DNA of 56,562 nucleotides from CAKSXP01 sp964609305 (GCA_964609305.1 CAZSRK010000009.1:1-56562); one strand, 5' to 3'; numbered from the stretch's first letter, positions 1-7,952 are shown. Made by a program: numbers and translations. Notes: generated by a model from the sequence alone, not told the origin.

Positions 1-23
1 AAAGCCGCCCCTCTCTGGACTCT

Positions 24-273
24 CCCTCCTAATGGATAAACGGGAACATCTGAAAATGGCACAGCAGTTTCCGGGGTGAAATGGCAAGTGCAGATCTGTA
101 CGTATGAACAACCGCACTGCTCCCGCTACGCGCGGAGATCGTTTTGCAGAAGATAAATATCCGGTTTGTTTTTACCCGCTAAACCATTTTTTCTGTTAGC
201 GGCAGCGGTAACAGGAGTAAAAGGTATAGAATTTGCACTAAGACCCGAGGCAACTGCTTCTCCATTAGGAGGG
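24..273. repeat. 13-bp inverted repeat bounding a 250-bp gene-free segment
   Basis: CCCTCCTAATGGA at 24-36 is repeated in exact inverse orientation at 261-273. The enclosed 224 bases have no credible reading frame. It resembles a small non-autonomous mobile element or a relic, but no flanking target duplication could be checked because the left end is close to the window edge. Confidence 0.5.
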
Positions 274-278
274 GGATT

Positions 279-566
279 CTCAAGGGGGACGGCTCGCAAG
301 AGTCCCCCTTGAGCCTGTTCTTTTGGTTACTTTTCTTGCAGGCGCAAGAAAAGTAACCCTACGGAGCAAAACAAGCTTCGTTCTTGCAAAAGGAGAAAAT
401 AAAACATGAAACGTTTCGGTTTCCTCTCCCGGGGAGATCCAAGAGGGGCCCGCAGGCCCCTCTTGTGTCGTTTGCGGGAAGAGGTTTCCAAAGGAGAGGG
501 GGAATCGAAACCCCCTCTCCTTTGGCGTGTCTTTTGGGTACTTTTCTGAACGAGCAGAAAAGTACC
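279..566. repeat. Cluster of five perfect stem-loops
   Basis: Five hairpins with perfect arms follow one another: 279-313 (12-bp arms), 325-358 (15-bp arms, loop AGGC), 440-465 (11-bp arms, loop CGCA), 488-525 (15-bp arms) and 537-566 (12-bp arms). The second and fifth share the arm core TACTTTTCT, and the first, third and fourth are G-run/C-run hairpins. It therefore reads as a module (G-rich hairpin plus TACTTTTCT hairpin) present twice with an extra G-rich hairpin between. Reading frames across it on both strands are by-products of the palindromes. It is typical of intergenic palindromic repeats in gut Clostridia; no function is established here. Confidence 0.6.
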
Positions 567-893
567 TCTGCGAAGCATAACCAGTTTCGTTTAGCAACCG
601 CTGAATTTAAAAAAGAAAACCTCCCCGAAGGGTATAAGGTATAATGTAAAGAAAAAGAAGTGGAAAAAGAAAAAACACATCCTCCCGATGTGTCATAATC
701 CCTTGCCATATCGCAAAACAGGTATAAAACAGGATTCAGGCGAGCGTGTTAATGCAAGCACTGTGTAGGGCCATTTGTATTTTGTAAAAATGCCTGCACG
801 GTGTTTTTCTTGTTTTTCTCCGAAGCCATGGGACGGGACGTTAAAAACTCCCGTCCTGCGGCGGAGGAGTATATAAAAAAGGAGAAAATCGGC

Positions 894-1193
894 ATGATAA
901 CACGCAGATTCAAGGAAGAACAGTACAAAGCAGTCGAAAAATATATCCTCTCCGCGGCGCGCAGCAGTCCCCTTATGGGTGTATACGAGGTCGAGCTGAC
1001 GCTGAACGGGGAGTGTTTTTCCGTCTACCTCCAGCCGGACAGCCGGTGCCGTGTCAACGCCCTGTACGCCCGGCGCGTACACGGCGGCGTGCCGGCGCCC
1101 GTCGCCGGCGGCGCGGTGCTTCTGGCGATGCTGGAGCTCATCGCGTGGCAGGCCATAAGGCGTGAGACGGAGCTTTCGCCGTACCGGATGTGA
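894..1193 (+). CDS. Small hypothetical protein (99 aa)
   Basis: I do not recognise this protein. The start at 894 is chosen because GGAG lies 9 bases upstream; the longer frame from 801 has no ribosome site. The product begins MITRRFKEEQ, has a central stretch VELTLNGECFSVYLQPDSR that looks like a beta hairpin, and a hydrophobic Ala/Gly/Leu segment near the C-terminus (GGAVLLAMLELIAW). No signal peptide or metal motif is visible. It stands alone, convergent with the leftward selenium operon, and shares a bidirectional terminator with it. It is probably real because of the ribosome site and the terminator immediately after its stop, but the function is unknown. Confidence 0.6.
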   Translation: MITRRFKEEQYKAVEKYILSAARSSPLMGVYEVELTLNGECFSVYLQPDSRCRVNALYARRVHGGVPAPVAGGAVLLAMLELIAWQAIRRETELSPYRM

Positions 1194-1201
1194 AAAATGT
1201 G

Positions 1202-1230
1202 AAAAAGAGGGGAGTTCCCCTCTTTTTTTA
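1202..1230. terminator. Bidirectional rho-independent terminator
   Basis: AAAAAGAGGGG, loop AGTT and CCCCTCTTTTT form an 11-bp stem with A/T tracts on both sides. It sits between the convergent gene ends at 1193 and 1228 and can serve both. Confidence 0.85.
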
Positions 1231-1728
1231 TTCGGTTTTATTAAGCCGGTTGACCAGAAACTGCGCGCACAGCCCGGTAAAAACACCGGTTATGATGCCG
1301 GAGACGGCAAGTATCGGGAAATACGCGGCCAGCGCGGGCGTTTTTGTGACGAATATCGCCGCGATAAGCTGCCCGGCGTTGTGACAGAGCGCGCCGGCGG
1401 CGGAGCAGACCCATATCTGCCGCAGGGTCAGCACACGGTGCAGCACCAGCATGATAAGCCAGCAGCAAAGCCCGCCCGCGAGGCTGTATATCAGCCAGAG
1501 AAGCTGTCCCATGAACACGGACGAGAGCAGCACCCGCACAAGCAATATCATAAGCGCCGGCAGGGGGCCGAGCGTGAACACCGCATAGACCGTCACGATG
1601 TTGGCAAGGCCGAGCTTGACACCCGGGATCGGGACCACCGGGGGGATCTGCGCCTCCGCCACGAAAATGCACAGCGCGATGGCCGTCAAAAGCGACATGT
1701 ATACCAGTTTTTTTGTCTTGATGCGCAG
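1228..1728 (-). CDS. Gx transporter family membrane protein
   Basis: Last gene of the leftward yedE operon. The protein is about 166 aa with some five hydrophobic helices, and it matches the Gx transporter family (Pfam heptaprenyl diphosphate synthase component I), which usually sits beside NusG-domain-II and ApbE genes as here. Substrate unknown; the family is proposed to be an ECF-like small-molecule transporter. Start choice is odd. The first in-frame ATG (1698) has no ribosome site and would remove the conserved RIKTKKL lead. A CTG at 1728 lies 8 bases after GGAGG and gives the expected N-terminus, so a CUG start is proposed. The gene begins about 20 bases past the stop of its upstream neighbour, which supports coupling. 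Confidence 0.82.
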   Translation of the reverse strand: MRIKTKKLVYMSLLTAIALCIFVAEAQIPPVVPIPGVKLGLANIVTVYAVFTLGPLPALMILLVRVLLSSVFMGQLLWLIYSLAGGLCCWLIMLVLHRVLTLRQIWVCSAAGALCHNAGQLIAAIFVTKTPALAAYFPILAVSGIITGVFTGLCAQFLVNRLNKTE

Positions 1729-1745
1729 TGATGCCGCCTCCCCTC

Positions 1746-2120
1746 TCAGCCCGAGACGCCGTCGAGGCCCCCGTCCCCGCCGGTTATGCGGATGACCAGC
1801 TCGTTCGGAAGGCACACGACGGGCACGACGCCAGTCTCTATCCAGCCCTGATGGACGCAGACCTGGTCGGGACAGTCGGCCTGTGACACGCAGATGCGTC
1901 CGGGCTCGACCAGAACCGTGTTTTCGCCGCCGTCAGTCCCCGTCACGGTGAAGGAATAACCCTCCGTGACGAGCGAGAGATCGATGCTCTCAATAAGCTC
2001 CCCGCCGGAATATATCTCCGCCACGGCGCCCGTCCGGCCGCGGAGCACGAGATATGACCCGACGGCGGATACGGCCAGCAGAGCGGCGAACAGGATTATC
2101 CAGAATTTAGTAGACCTCAT
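1746..2120 (-). CDS. NusG domain II-containing protein
   Basis: A 124-aa protein with one N-terminal membrane anchor (FWIILFAALLAVSAVGSYLV) followed by an extracytoplasmic NusG domain II-like beta domain. The motif RICVSQADCPDQVCVHQGWI, with paired cysteines in CPDQVC, is typical of this stand-alone family. It overlaps the end of apbE by 4 bases (ATGA) and precedes the Gx transporter. Members are often found with ApbE and Rnf-like or thiamine/selenium genes; the function is not established. Confidence 0.88.
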   Translation of the reverse strand: MRSTKFWIILFAALLAVSAVGSYLVLRGRTGAVAEIYSGGELIESIDLSLVTEGYSFTVTGTDGGENTVLVEPGRICVSQADCPDQVCVHQGWIETGVVPVVCLPNELVIRITGGDGGLDGVSG

Positions 2121-3136
2121 CGTGATATCACCGTAACCTGCGCCGACTCCGACGAGGGCGTGAACGAGCCGGCGATGCCCTCCGTGACGAGGATGCCGCC
2201 GTCGTCTGTTATGAGCACCATCTCAAAATCGCCCAGCTCCCGCCAGAGCTGCGAGGCCCTCTCCGCGCCCATGACGTAGACCGCGGTCGACAGCGCGTCA
2301 CAGACAAGGCCGCTTGGCCCGATGATCGTGGACGAGGCCAGGGCGCTGTCGGCGCTCTGCCCGGTGGCGGGGTCGATTATATGGTGGTGCGTCACGCCGT
2401 TTTCGTCGGTAAAGCAGCGCTCGTATCCGCCGCTTGTGACGACGGCGCAGTCGCTCACCGACAGCACGCCGGCATACCCCTCGCCCTGCGGCGACTGCAC
2501 GGCGATGTTCCAGTCGTTGCCGTCCGGTCTGGAGCCGATGAGCTGTATGTTGTGGCCTAGATCGAGAAGCGCGGATTCGACCCCCGCGTCCTCAAGCAGG
2601 GCCGTCAGTCTGTCGGCGGTGTAGCCCTTGGCAACGCTGCCGAGATCGAGCTGGAAACCCTCGGGCAGGGTGACGGCGCCGTTTTCGAGCTCCACGCGGG
2701 TATAGTCCACGTTCTCGAGCAGGCGCGTAAGCTCGTCCCCGTCCGGGACACGGTACTCCCCGGTCGTGAAGCCCCAGGCGCGCACAACGGGGTAGACCGT
2801 TATATCCAGCGCCCCGCCCGTTATGCCGCACAGCTCCAGCGCGCGCGCGAGCAGCTCCGCAGTCTCCTCCGAGACGGCGACGGGCTGTCCCTGCGCGTGG
2901 TTTATCGCGTATATCTCGCTGTTTTCATCCGTGACGGACAGTAGCGACTCGAGCCTTTCAACTTCATCACGGCAGCTCCCGGCGGCGGCGGACGCGTCCC
3001 TGCCGTAAACGGACACGGACATGACCGTGTCCATGGCAAGGAAGGTAAGCTCCGCCGTCTCCGCGCCGCAGCCGGTCAGCAGCGCGGCGCACAGGATGCA
3101 GACGGGTATAAGGGTTTTCAGCGTTCGTTTTTCCAT
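2117..3136 (-). CDS. apbE: FAD:protein FMN transferase (ApbE), lipoprotein
   Basis: A 339-aa protein. ApbE proteins attach FMN covalently to threonine of extracytoplasmic flavoproteins using FAD and Mg2+. The N-terminus is a lipoprotein signal ending LLTGC (Cys23), so it should be anchored outside the membrane. Family landmarks are visible: FLAMDTVMSV near the start, DLGSVAKGYTADR in the middle and HHIIDPATGQSADSALAS in the C-terminal half. It overlaps the upstream DUF3343 gene by 19 bases. No obvious ApbE substrate (NqrB/RnfG-type FMN-binding domain) lies in this window, so its target must be elsewhere. Confidence 0.95.
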   Translation of the reverse strand: MEKRTLKTLIPVCILCAALLTGCGAETAELTFLAMDTVMSVSVYGRDASAAAGSCRDEVERLESLLSVTDENSEIYAINHAQGQPVAVSEETAELLARALELCGITGGALDITVYPVVRAWGFTTGEYRVPDGDELTRLLENVDYTRVELENGAVTLPEGFQLDLGSVAKGYTADRLTALLEDAGVESALLDLGHNIQLIGSRPDGNDWNIAVQSPQGEGYAGVLSVSDCAVVTSGGYERCFTDENGVTHHHIIDPATGQSADSALASSTIIGPSGLVCDALSTAVYVMGAERASQLWRELGDFEMVLITDDGGILVTEGIAGSFTPSSESAQVTVISR

Positions 3137-3363
3137 AATGGCGTAAAATCCCCGGTTTCATTTTCCAGATACAGCGCCTCCGTGTCGCGGTGCAGCAGCT
3201 CGCGCATCGGCCCGTCCGCGCGATAGCGCACGCAGGTGCCGCAGCTCGAGCTCAGAACACGCGGTACGGGGGCCATGCGCGCCTGCGCCCCCGCGTTTTT
3301 GAGCGCACGGAAGCTTGACTGTGCGGCAAAATGTGTGAAAAATGAGGCGACGTAGCTGTTCAT
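3118..3363 (-). CDS. DUF3343 putative Se/S carrier-like protein
   Basis: An 81-aa protein starting MNSYVASFFTH. The start at 3363 is fixed by a 4-base ATGA overlap with the upstream tusA-like stop; a longer frame exists but ignores this. It matches the DUF3343 family: an N-terminal alpha/beta unit, then SSSCGTCVRY, where the CxxC pair is the proposed thiol/selenol carrier site. The family is found next to YedE and TusA-like proteins in selenium-using anaerobes, exactly as here, which suggests delivery of reduced selenium or sulfur. The function is inferred from context only. Confidence 0.85.
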   Translation of the reverse strand: MNSYVASFFTHFAAQSSFRALKNAGAQARMAPVPRVLSSSCGTCVRYRADGPMRELLHRDTEALYLENETGDFTPLWKNER

Positions 3364-3569
3364 TTCCGCGTGAGCGTCAGCGTCCACTCGCCGTCCGTCC
3401 CCTTTTCGGAGGCGACCTCATAGCCGTTGTTCATGCCCAGACGGGTAATGTTGCCGACGGCGCAGGGGTCGTCGACACAGACGGTGATGGTGTCGGGGCT
3501 GTTCTTCTTTATCTCATTGCGAACCATCGCCGCCGGCATGGGGCAGAGAAGTCCTCTCGCGTCAAGCAT
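3360..3569 (-). CDS. TusA/SirA-like sulfurtransferase family protein
   Basis: A 69-aa TusA-fold protein, MLDARGLLCPMPAAMV. The CPxP-type motif (CPMP, Cys9) carries the active thiol that relays persulfide or, in this context, possibly selenium. The start at 3569 has AGGAGG 9 bases upstream and overlaps the yedE stop by 8 bases. A second cysteine (DDPCAVGNI) sits where the selenium-associated TusA-like family often has one. TusA-like genes fused or adjacent to YedE are a recognised selenium-metabolism signature; sulfur transfer is the alternative. Confidence 0.88.
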   Translation of the reverse strand: MLDARGLLCPMPAAMVRNEIKKNSPDTITVCVDDPCAVGNITRLGMNNGYEVASEKGTDGEWTLTLTRK

Positions 3570-4659
3570 TTTTTGCATCCTCCTTTTTGATGTGCACGAT
3601 CGAAATGACAAAAATGATGACGATCGCCGCCACGGCCGCGATCTTTCCGGCTGTCGATGGCCCGCCGACTATGTACTCGCCGGCTTCGGAGACGCTGTCG
3701 GCGCTCCCGGCCAGACCGAAGTTGTGAGCAAGCGCCGCGCCGGCTATCATGCCGATGACGGTCACAGCGGAGTCGGAGTTGCCGCTGCCGGCGAGGATGA
3801 GCTGACGCAGCGGGCAGCCGCCCAGGAGTACGGAGCCCCAGCCGACGGCCAGCATGCCGAGGAAGTTCCAGATATGCGCGCTGTGCGCGACCGGCTGGCT
3901 CTCAAACCCGAGCTTGAACGTGCCGAGGATGAGGTTGCCGGCGATCGACACGACTATCAGCGCGGCAAAGCCGAGCAGGAGCGTGAAATCGCGGAACATG
4001 ACCGCATCGCGGATGCCGCCGGCCATACAGGTCCTCGCCCGCTGGCACAGCGCCCCCACGACGAGCGCGACGATGAAGGCAACGAAGATATTCGCGCGCA
4101 TGGAGCCGGGTCCGGCCTGGCTGGAGCTGAAAAGCGAGGGCAGGGCCGCGGCGAGGATGAAGAGCACAAGCGCCGCCGCGGGGAAGGCCAGCCCCTCCGC
4201 CCTCGAGGTCTTATAGGCGCGGCCGAGGGAAAAACCGCGGTTTATAAACAGTATGCCCAGAAGTATCCCGACGGCAAAGCCGGCAAGTCCCACCACGGCG
4301 TTGAGGTCGCCGCCGCCGATACGCAGAGCCATGCGCAGCGGGCAGCCGAGAAAGACCAGCGCTCCTATCATGACGCAGACGCCGAGGATAAAGCGGGTAA
4401 ACGGCGCGCTGCCCGCGCGGTTTGTGAACTCCCCCGTACACAGGGCCATCACGCAGGCGCCGAGTACGAGCCCGATGGTTTCCGGCCGGACATACTGCAC
4501 GTTTTCCGCCCCGTGCAGACCGAGGGCACCGGCGGTGTCACGCAGGAAGCAGGCGATGCAAAAGCCCATGTTCGCCGGATTGCCGAGCTTTGTCAGCAGC
4601 AGGGCCGCCAGGGCGATGACGGCTCCGGTCACAGCGACGAAGATCTTCTGTTTTTTCAT
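3562..4659 (-). CDS. yedE: YedE-family putative selenium transporter
   Basis: A 365-aa integral membrane protein with about nine to ten hydrophobic helices, made of two YeeE/YedE-type halves. Each half contains a small-residue-rich Cys motif (VFLGCPLRMALR and VLLGGCPLRQLIL), plus NPANMGFCIACFLRD near the N-terminus and CQRARTCMAGG in the middle. These are the thiosulfate/selenium-transport signatures of the family. The start at 4659 (MKKQKIF) has GGAGG about 7 bases upstream; the upstream extension is spurious because it runs into the divergent gene. It is first in a six-gene overlapping operon. A selenium substrate is inferred from neighbours selD, yqeB and yqeC. Confidence 0.9.
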   Translation of the reverse strand: MKKQKIFVAVTGAVIALAALLLTKLGNPANMGFCIACFLRDTAGALGLHGAENVQYVRPETIGLVLGACVMALCTGEFTNRAGSAPFTRFILGVCVMIGALVFLGCPLRMALRIGGGDLNAVVGLAGFAVGILLGILFINRGFSLGRAYKTSRAEGLAFPAAALVLFILAAALPSLFSSSQAGPGSMRANIFVAFIVALVVGALCQRARTCMAGGIRDAVMFRDFTLLLGFAALIVVSIAGNLILGTFKLGFESQPVAHSAHIWNFLGMLAVGWGSVLLGGCPLRQLILAGSGNSDSAVTVIGMIAGAALAHNFGLAGSADSVSEAGEYIVGGPSTAGKIAAVAAIVIIFVISIVHIKKEDAKNA

Positions 4660-4660
4660 T

Positions 4661-4686
4661 GTATTCCTCCGTTTTTGTGATAGAAT
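4661..4686 (+). promoter_or_regulatory. Possible promoter for a leaderless desulfurase transcript
   Basis: TTGTAT (4661-4666), 16 bases, then TAGAAT (4681-4686). Transcription would begin at about 4692-4699, on top of the ATG codons at 4693 and 4699. This would explain the missing ribosome site. Weak sequence evidence. Confidence 0.3.
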
Positions 4687-5838
4687 ATGCGCATGGATAT
4701 GATATATATGGACAACGCGGCCACATCGTTCTCCAAGCCGGCGTGCGTGGGCGAGGCAATGCTGCAATATACCAACGAAATAGGCGCGACGGTCAACCGC
4801 TCAAGCTACGGCCCCGCGCAGGAGGCGGAGATGACGCTCCTGTCCCTGCGCGAGAGGCTGTGCGCGCTGTTCGGCTTTGACAGGGCGGAGAACGCGGTCA
4901 TAACGCCCGGCGCGACATGGGCGCTGAACATGTGCATAAAGGGCTTTCTGCGCCCGGGCGACCACTGCATAGTAAGCGGGATGGAGCACAACGCCGTCAT
5001 GCGCCCGCTGCGCGGGCTGGAGCGCCGTGGGGTCTCCGTCACCGTCCTGTGCGGCGGTGAGGACGGAAAGCTTTCGGCGCAGGAGCTGCTGCGCGGGATA
5101 CGCGATAATACGCGGCTTTTCGTGCTCTGCCACGCCTCCAATGTCTCGGGCACGGTGCAGGACGCCGAAGCCCTCGGCCGGGTCTGCCGCGAAGCCGGCG
5201 TGCACTTCGTCCTGGATGCTGCGCAGAGTGCGGGCCACCTGCCCGTCGACTTCGGCCGCATGAACCTGTCCGCGCTGTGCGTGCCGGGGCACAAGGGGCT
5301 GATGGGCCCGTCGGGCATTGGGGCGATGCTGCTCAGGCGCGATTTTGCCGGTGCGCTCTCCCCGCTTGCCGAAGGGGGCACGGGTTCGTTTTCCGACATG
5401 GAGACGCAGCCGGAGGCGATGCCGGACCGGTTCGAACCCGGAACGCCGAACATCCCGGGCATCTACGGCCTGAACGCGGCGCTGGGGGTCCTGACAGAGA
5501 TTGGTGTCGACGCCGTCGCCGCGCACGAGCGAAAACTGCTCAGGCGATTCCTGCGCGGGCTTGAAGAGATACCCGGCGCCCGCGTTGCAGGCCGGCCGGA
5601 GACGGCCGTGGTTTCCCTCGATTTCCCGGGCCGCGACAACGCCGAATGCGCAGACCTGCTGGCGCAAAGGTTCGGGATAATGACACGCTGCGGCCTTCAC
5701 TGCGCGCCCTCGGCGCACAGATCGCTCGGCACCTTCCCGCGCGGGACCGTGCGTTTTTCCTTCGGATGGTTCACAACGCCGGAGGAGATCGACTCGGCGC
5801 TGGAAGCGATCGCCGCCGTCGCGCCCCGGCGGACGTAA
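4687..5838 (+). CDS. Cysteine desulfurase / selenocysteine lyase-like PLP enzyme
   Basis: A class V aminotransferase-fold enzyme of about 383 aa that would release S or Se from cysteine or selenocysteine as a protein-bound persulfide/selenide. MIYMDNAATSFSKPA is the family start. The PLP lysine lies in CVPGHKGLMGPSGIG and the PLP-phosphate region is VITPGATWALN. The catalytic-loop cysteine is in RCGLHCAPSAHR. It belongs to the subfamily found with selenium genes in Clostridia. It is divergent from yedE with only 27 bases between, and no ribosome site is visible. ATGs at 4687, 4693 and 4699 are all possible starts. With selD nearby it probably supplies selenium. Confidence 0.9.
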   Translation: MRMDMIYMDNAATSFSKPACVGEAMLQYTNEIGATVNRSSYGPAQEAEMTLLSLRERLCALFGFDRAENAVITPGATWALNMCIKGFLRPGDHCIVSGMEHNAVMRPLRGLERRGVSVTVLCGGEDGKLSAQELLRGIRDNTRLFVLCHASNVSGTVQDAEALGRVCREAGVHFVLDAAQSAGHLPVDFGRMNLSALCVPGHKGLMGPSGIGAMLLRRDFAGALSPLAEGGTGSFSDMETQPEAMPDRFEPGTPNIPGIYGLNAALGVLTEIGVDAVAAHERKLLRRFLRGLEEIPGARVAGRPETAVVSLDFPGRDNAECADLLAQRFGIMTRCGLHCAPSAHRSLGTFPRGTVRFSFGWFTTPEEIDSALEAIAAVAPRRT

Positions 5839-5863
5839 AAGCCCTACCAGAAAATGCGCGGTA

Positions 5864-5936
5864 ACATGAAAAAGGGCAAAGCCGGGCAAAATCCCCGAGA
5901 ACGGGTGGACACATGAAAAAGGGTAAACCGGACAAA
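5864..5936. repeat. Two direct repeats, 47-bp period
   Basis: ACATGAAAAAGGGCAAA at 5864-5880 recurs as ACATGAAAAAGGGTAAA at 5911-5927, and similarity continues into CCGGxCAAAA. It lies between the convergent desulfurase and selD genes. No terminator-like stem was found in the gap. Confidence 0.55.
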
Positions 5937-5959
5937 AAACGCGAAAATGCGGCAGGGGG

Positions 5960-7000
5960 TCAGACGATGCGTATTCTCGCCCCCGAGCCGTATTCGCGGA
6001 CACGGCCGATCTCCCGCGCCGCGGGGACGGCCGTTTTCATTTCTTCCAGCATGGCCGGCGCGTCCTGCGGATGCACGGCGATCAGCAGCCCGCCTGAGGT
6101 CTGCGGGTCGTAAAGCAGGTCCTGCATCTCAAGCGCGACGCCCTTCGCGTCGACGTATTTTTCGGCGAATTCGCGGTTGCGGTACATCCCGGCAGGGAGC
6201 ATCCCGTCCCTGGCCAGCTCCAGCGCGCCCTCGAGCACGGGGATGCGGTGTGAGTCGAGTTCGATCGATACGTCCGAACCCTGCGCCATCTCGCAGGCAT
6301 GGCCCAGAAGCCCGAAGCCGGTCACGTCCGTGCAGGCGTGCACGCAGTAACGCACCATCACGTCCCGCGCCGCGCGGTTGAGACAGGTCATCTGCTCAAA
6401 CGCGCGCGGGAGCGCGCCCTCCGGAGCGAGCCCTGCCCTGGCTGCGGTCATGATGATGCCCACGCCAAGCGCCTTTGTCAATACCAGTACGTCGCCGGCG
6501 CGGGCTCCGCTGTTGGTCAGCACCCTGTCCGGATGCACAAAGCCCGTGACGCACAGGCCGTATTTCGGCTCGTCGTCGAATATGCTGTGCCCGCCGGCGA
6601 TGACGGCCCCGGCCTTTGCGGCGGTTTCCCAGCCGCCGCGCAGGATGTCCCGCACCGCCGTGTCCGGCATCTTCTCGGGCACGCACAGCAGGTTGAGCGC
6701 GATTTTGGGCTCGCCGCCCATCGCATAGACGTCGGAAAGGGCGTTGGCGGCGGCGATCTGACCGAAAATATACGGGTCGTCCGCAACCGGCGGGAAGAAG
6801 TCAGCCGTCTGTAAGATGGCCAGCTCATCCGACACGCGGTAGACGGCCGCGTCGTCGCTGCGGTCGAAGCCGACGATCAGGTTTTCGTCGCGCAGCGGCG
6901 GCAGCGTGCCCAGAAGCTGGGCCAGCACCCCCGCGCCGACCTTCGCGCCGCAGCCGGCGCATTTTGCAAGCTTTGTCAGTTTGATCTCGTTTTCAGTCAT
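5960..7000 (-). CDS. selD: Selenide, water dikinase (selenophosphate synthetase)
   Basis: A 346-aa enzyme that makes selenophosphate from selenide and ATP. The N-terminal loop KCAGCGAKVGAG puts a cysteine at position 17, the site of catalytic Cys/Sec, so this is the Cys form. Further PurM-superfamily marks are VGFDRSDDAAVYRV, QTADFFPPVADDPY, YAMGGEPKIAL, VIAGGHSIFDDEP and TDVTGFGLLGHA. It overlaps yqeB by 4 bases (ATGA), with GGAGG 8 bases before the start. Selenophosphate can serve Sec-tRNA, selenouridine or the labile Se cofactor of Mo hydroxylases; here the last is directly indicated by yqeB/yqeC and the hydroxylases. Confidence 0.98.
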   Translation of the reverse strand: MTENEIKLTKLAKCAGCGAKVGAGVLAQLLGTLPPLRDENLIVGFDRSDDAAVYRVSDELAILQTADFFPPVADDPYIFGQIAAANALSDVYAMGGEPKIALNLLCVPEKMPDTAVRDILRGGWETAAKAGAVIAGGHSIFDDEPKYGLCVTGFVHPDRVLTNSGARAGDVLVLTKALGVGIIMTAARAGLAPEGALPRAFEQMTCLNRAARDVMVRYCVHACTDVTGFGLLGHACEMAQGSDVSIELDSHRIPVLEGALELARDGMLPAGMYRNREFAEKYVDAKGVALEMQDLLYDPQTSGGLLIAVHPQDAPAMLEEMKTAVPAAREIGRVREYGSGARIRIV

Positions 7001-7788
7001 TTCAAAGCCTCCGTGAGCATCAATACGGCCTCGAGCACGCCGCCGCCGACGGCCAGCGCCTTGTCAGAGACGGTAAAGCAGTTTTCGACATTCCCGCGCG
7101 GGTCGATATCGCCGGATTTCATGCCCTTTGCGACGAGCGTCCCCACCGGCAGGATGCCGCGCAGGACTCCGCCGATCTGACACAGCATGGGCTCGCTGCC
7201 GATAAACGCGGCCGGTTGGCCGGCCTCCACGATGTCGCCTATCCGGCAGACGGGTCGGAAAACCCCGTCGCAGGGCGCGCGCAGGACGCGCTGTGCCCCG
7301 TAGCCGCCGATAAGCCCCGGCACGCCCGTGTTCGGCAGCGCGCTGCCCTTTGTTATAACGCGGCCGAGCGTATGCCCGCGCATCGTTTCCACCACGGCGT
7401 GGCAGTCAAGCCCCGCCGTGAAGCCCGGGCCGACGCCGACGACGGCCGGCGCGTCGGTGATACGGGTGCCGAGATTGCGTTTGGCAAGTATCGCATCGAC
7501 GACCGCATCGGGCCGCAGCGCCCGTATGCACTCGCCCGCCTCATCGACGAGAAGCGCTATATCCCCAGAAAGAGCGACTTTTTTTGCCTCCCCGGGCGAG
7601 GCGGCAAGCACTGCGCGCACGCCCTCGACCTGGGTCTCGCCGAGACGCACGGCCTCCGAAAAGCAGACGGCGCGGCGTATGGCCGTCGGCTGCGCCGTTT
7701 CTGTCATGACGATGCGCGCGCCCGCGCGGAAGAGTCTGATCGCCGTACCGGTGGCGATATCCCCCGCACCGCGGATCACTATGAGCAT
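6997..7788 (-). CDS. yqeB: Selenium-dependent Mo hydroxylase system protein YqeB
   Basis: A 263-aa protein starting MLIVIRGAGDIATGTAIRLF, a Rossmann-type GAGDIATG site as in the EF2563/YqeB family. The family marks include VVGVGPGFTAGLDCHAVVETMRG, GRVITKGSALPNTG and APCDGVFRP. It is one of the two accessory proteins that define the selenium-dependent molybdenum hydroxylase trait; it probably helps place selenium in the Mo cofactor. The ATG at 7788 is chosen because GGGGG lies 8 bases upstream; the in-frame TTG at 7794 is too close to it. It is coupled to selD by overlap. Confidence 0.95.
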   Translation of the reverse strand: MLIVIRGAGDIATGTAIRLFRAGARIVMTETAQPTAIRRAVCFSEAVRLGETQVEGVRAVLAASPGEAKKVALSGDIALLVDEAGECIRALRPDAVVDAILAKRNLGTRITDAPAVVGVGPGFTAGLDCHAVVETMRGHTLGRVITKGSALPNTGVPGLIGGYGAQRVLRAPCDGVFRPVCRIGDIVEAGQPAAFIGSEPMLCQIGGVLRGILPVGTLVAKGMKSGDIDPRGNVENCFTVSDKALAVGGGVLEAVLMLTEALK

Positions 7789-7952
7789 AAACAACGCCCC
7801 CTTTTACCTTTCGGACGGTTTTCTTCCATTTAATTTTTGCTTTATTGAGTTAAGCGGTTTTTATGGCGGCCTTTATGCAGGAGCCTGGCATTTTCGGTTT
7901 TGGTATTTTAGAAGCAAGCCCGGGATAAACCCTGAAATATCGAAGCCCGTAC

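Noticed and set aside
280..709. Several overlapping reading frames of 80-116 codons on both strands
   Set aside because: They run through the perfect hairpins, lack ribosome sites and have low-complexity products; they are by-products of the palindromes.
3427..4680. 417-codon frame antisense to yedE
   Set aside because: Shadow of a high-GC gene; its product has no family features and the yedE strand has clear membrane helices and a ribosome site.
5420..5450. TTCGAACCC stretch resembling a tRNA T-loop
   Set aside because: It lies within the desulfurase coding frame and no cloverleaf can be formed around it.
4801..6003. 400-codon frame antisense to the desulfurase
   Set aside because: Composition is typical of an antisense shadow (Arg/Ala/His-rich) and the opposite strand encodes a recognisable PLP enzyme.
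5960..7000. Selenocysteine in SelD
   Set aside because: The catalytic site is encoded by a normal Cys codon (KCAGCGAK).
7789..7952. Possible molybdenum-cofactor riboswitch in the gap between yqeC and yqeB
   Set aside because: No pattern resembling the Moco RNA motif could be recognised, and the gap is inside the operon.
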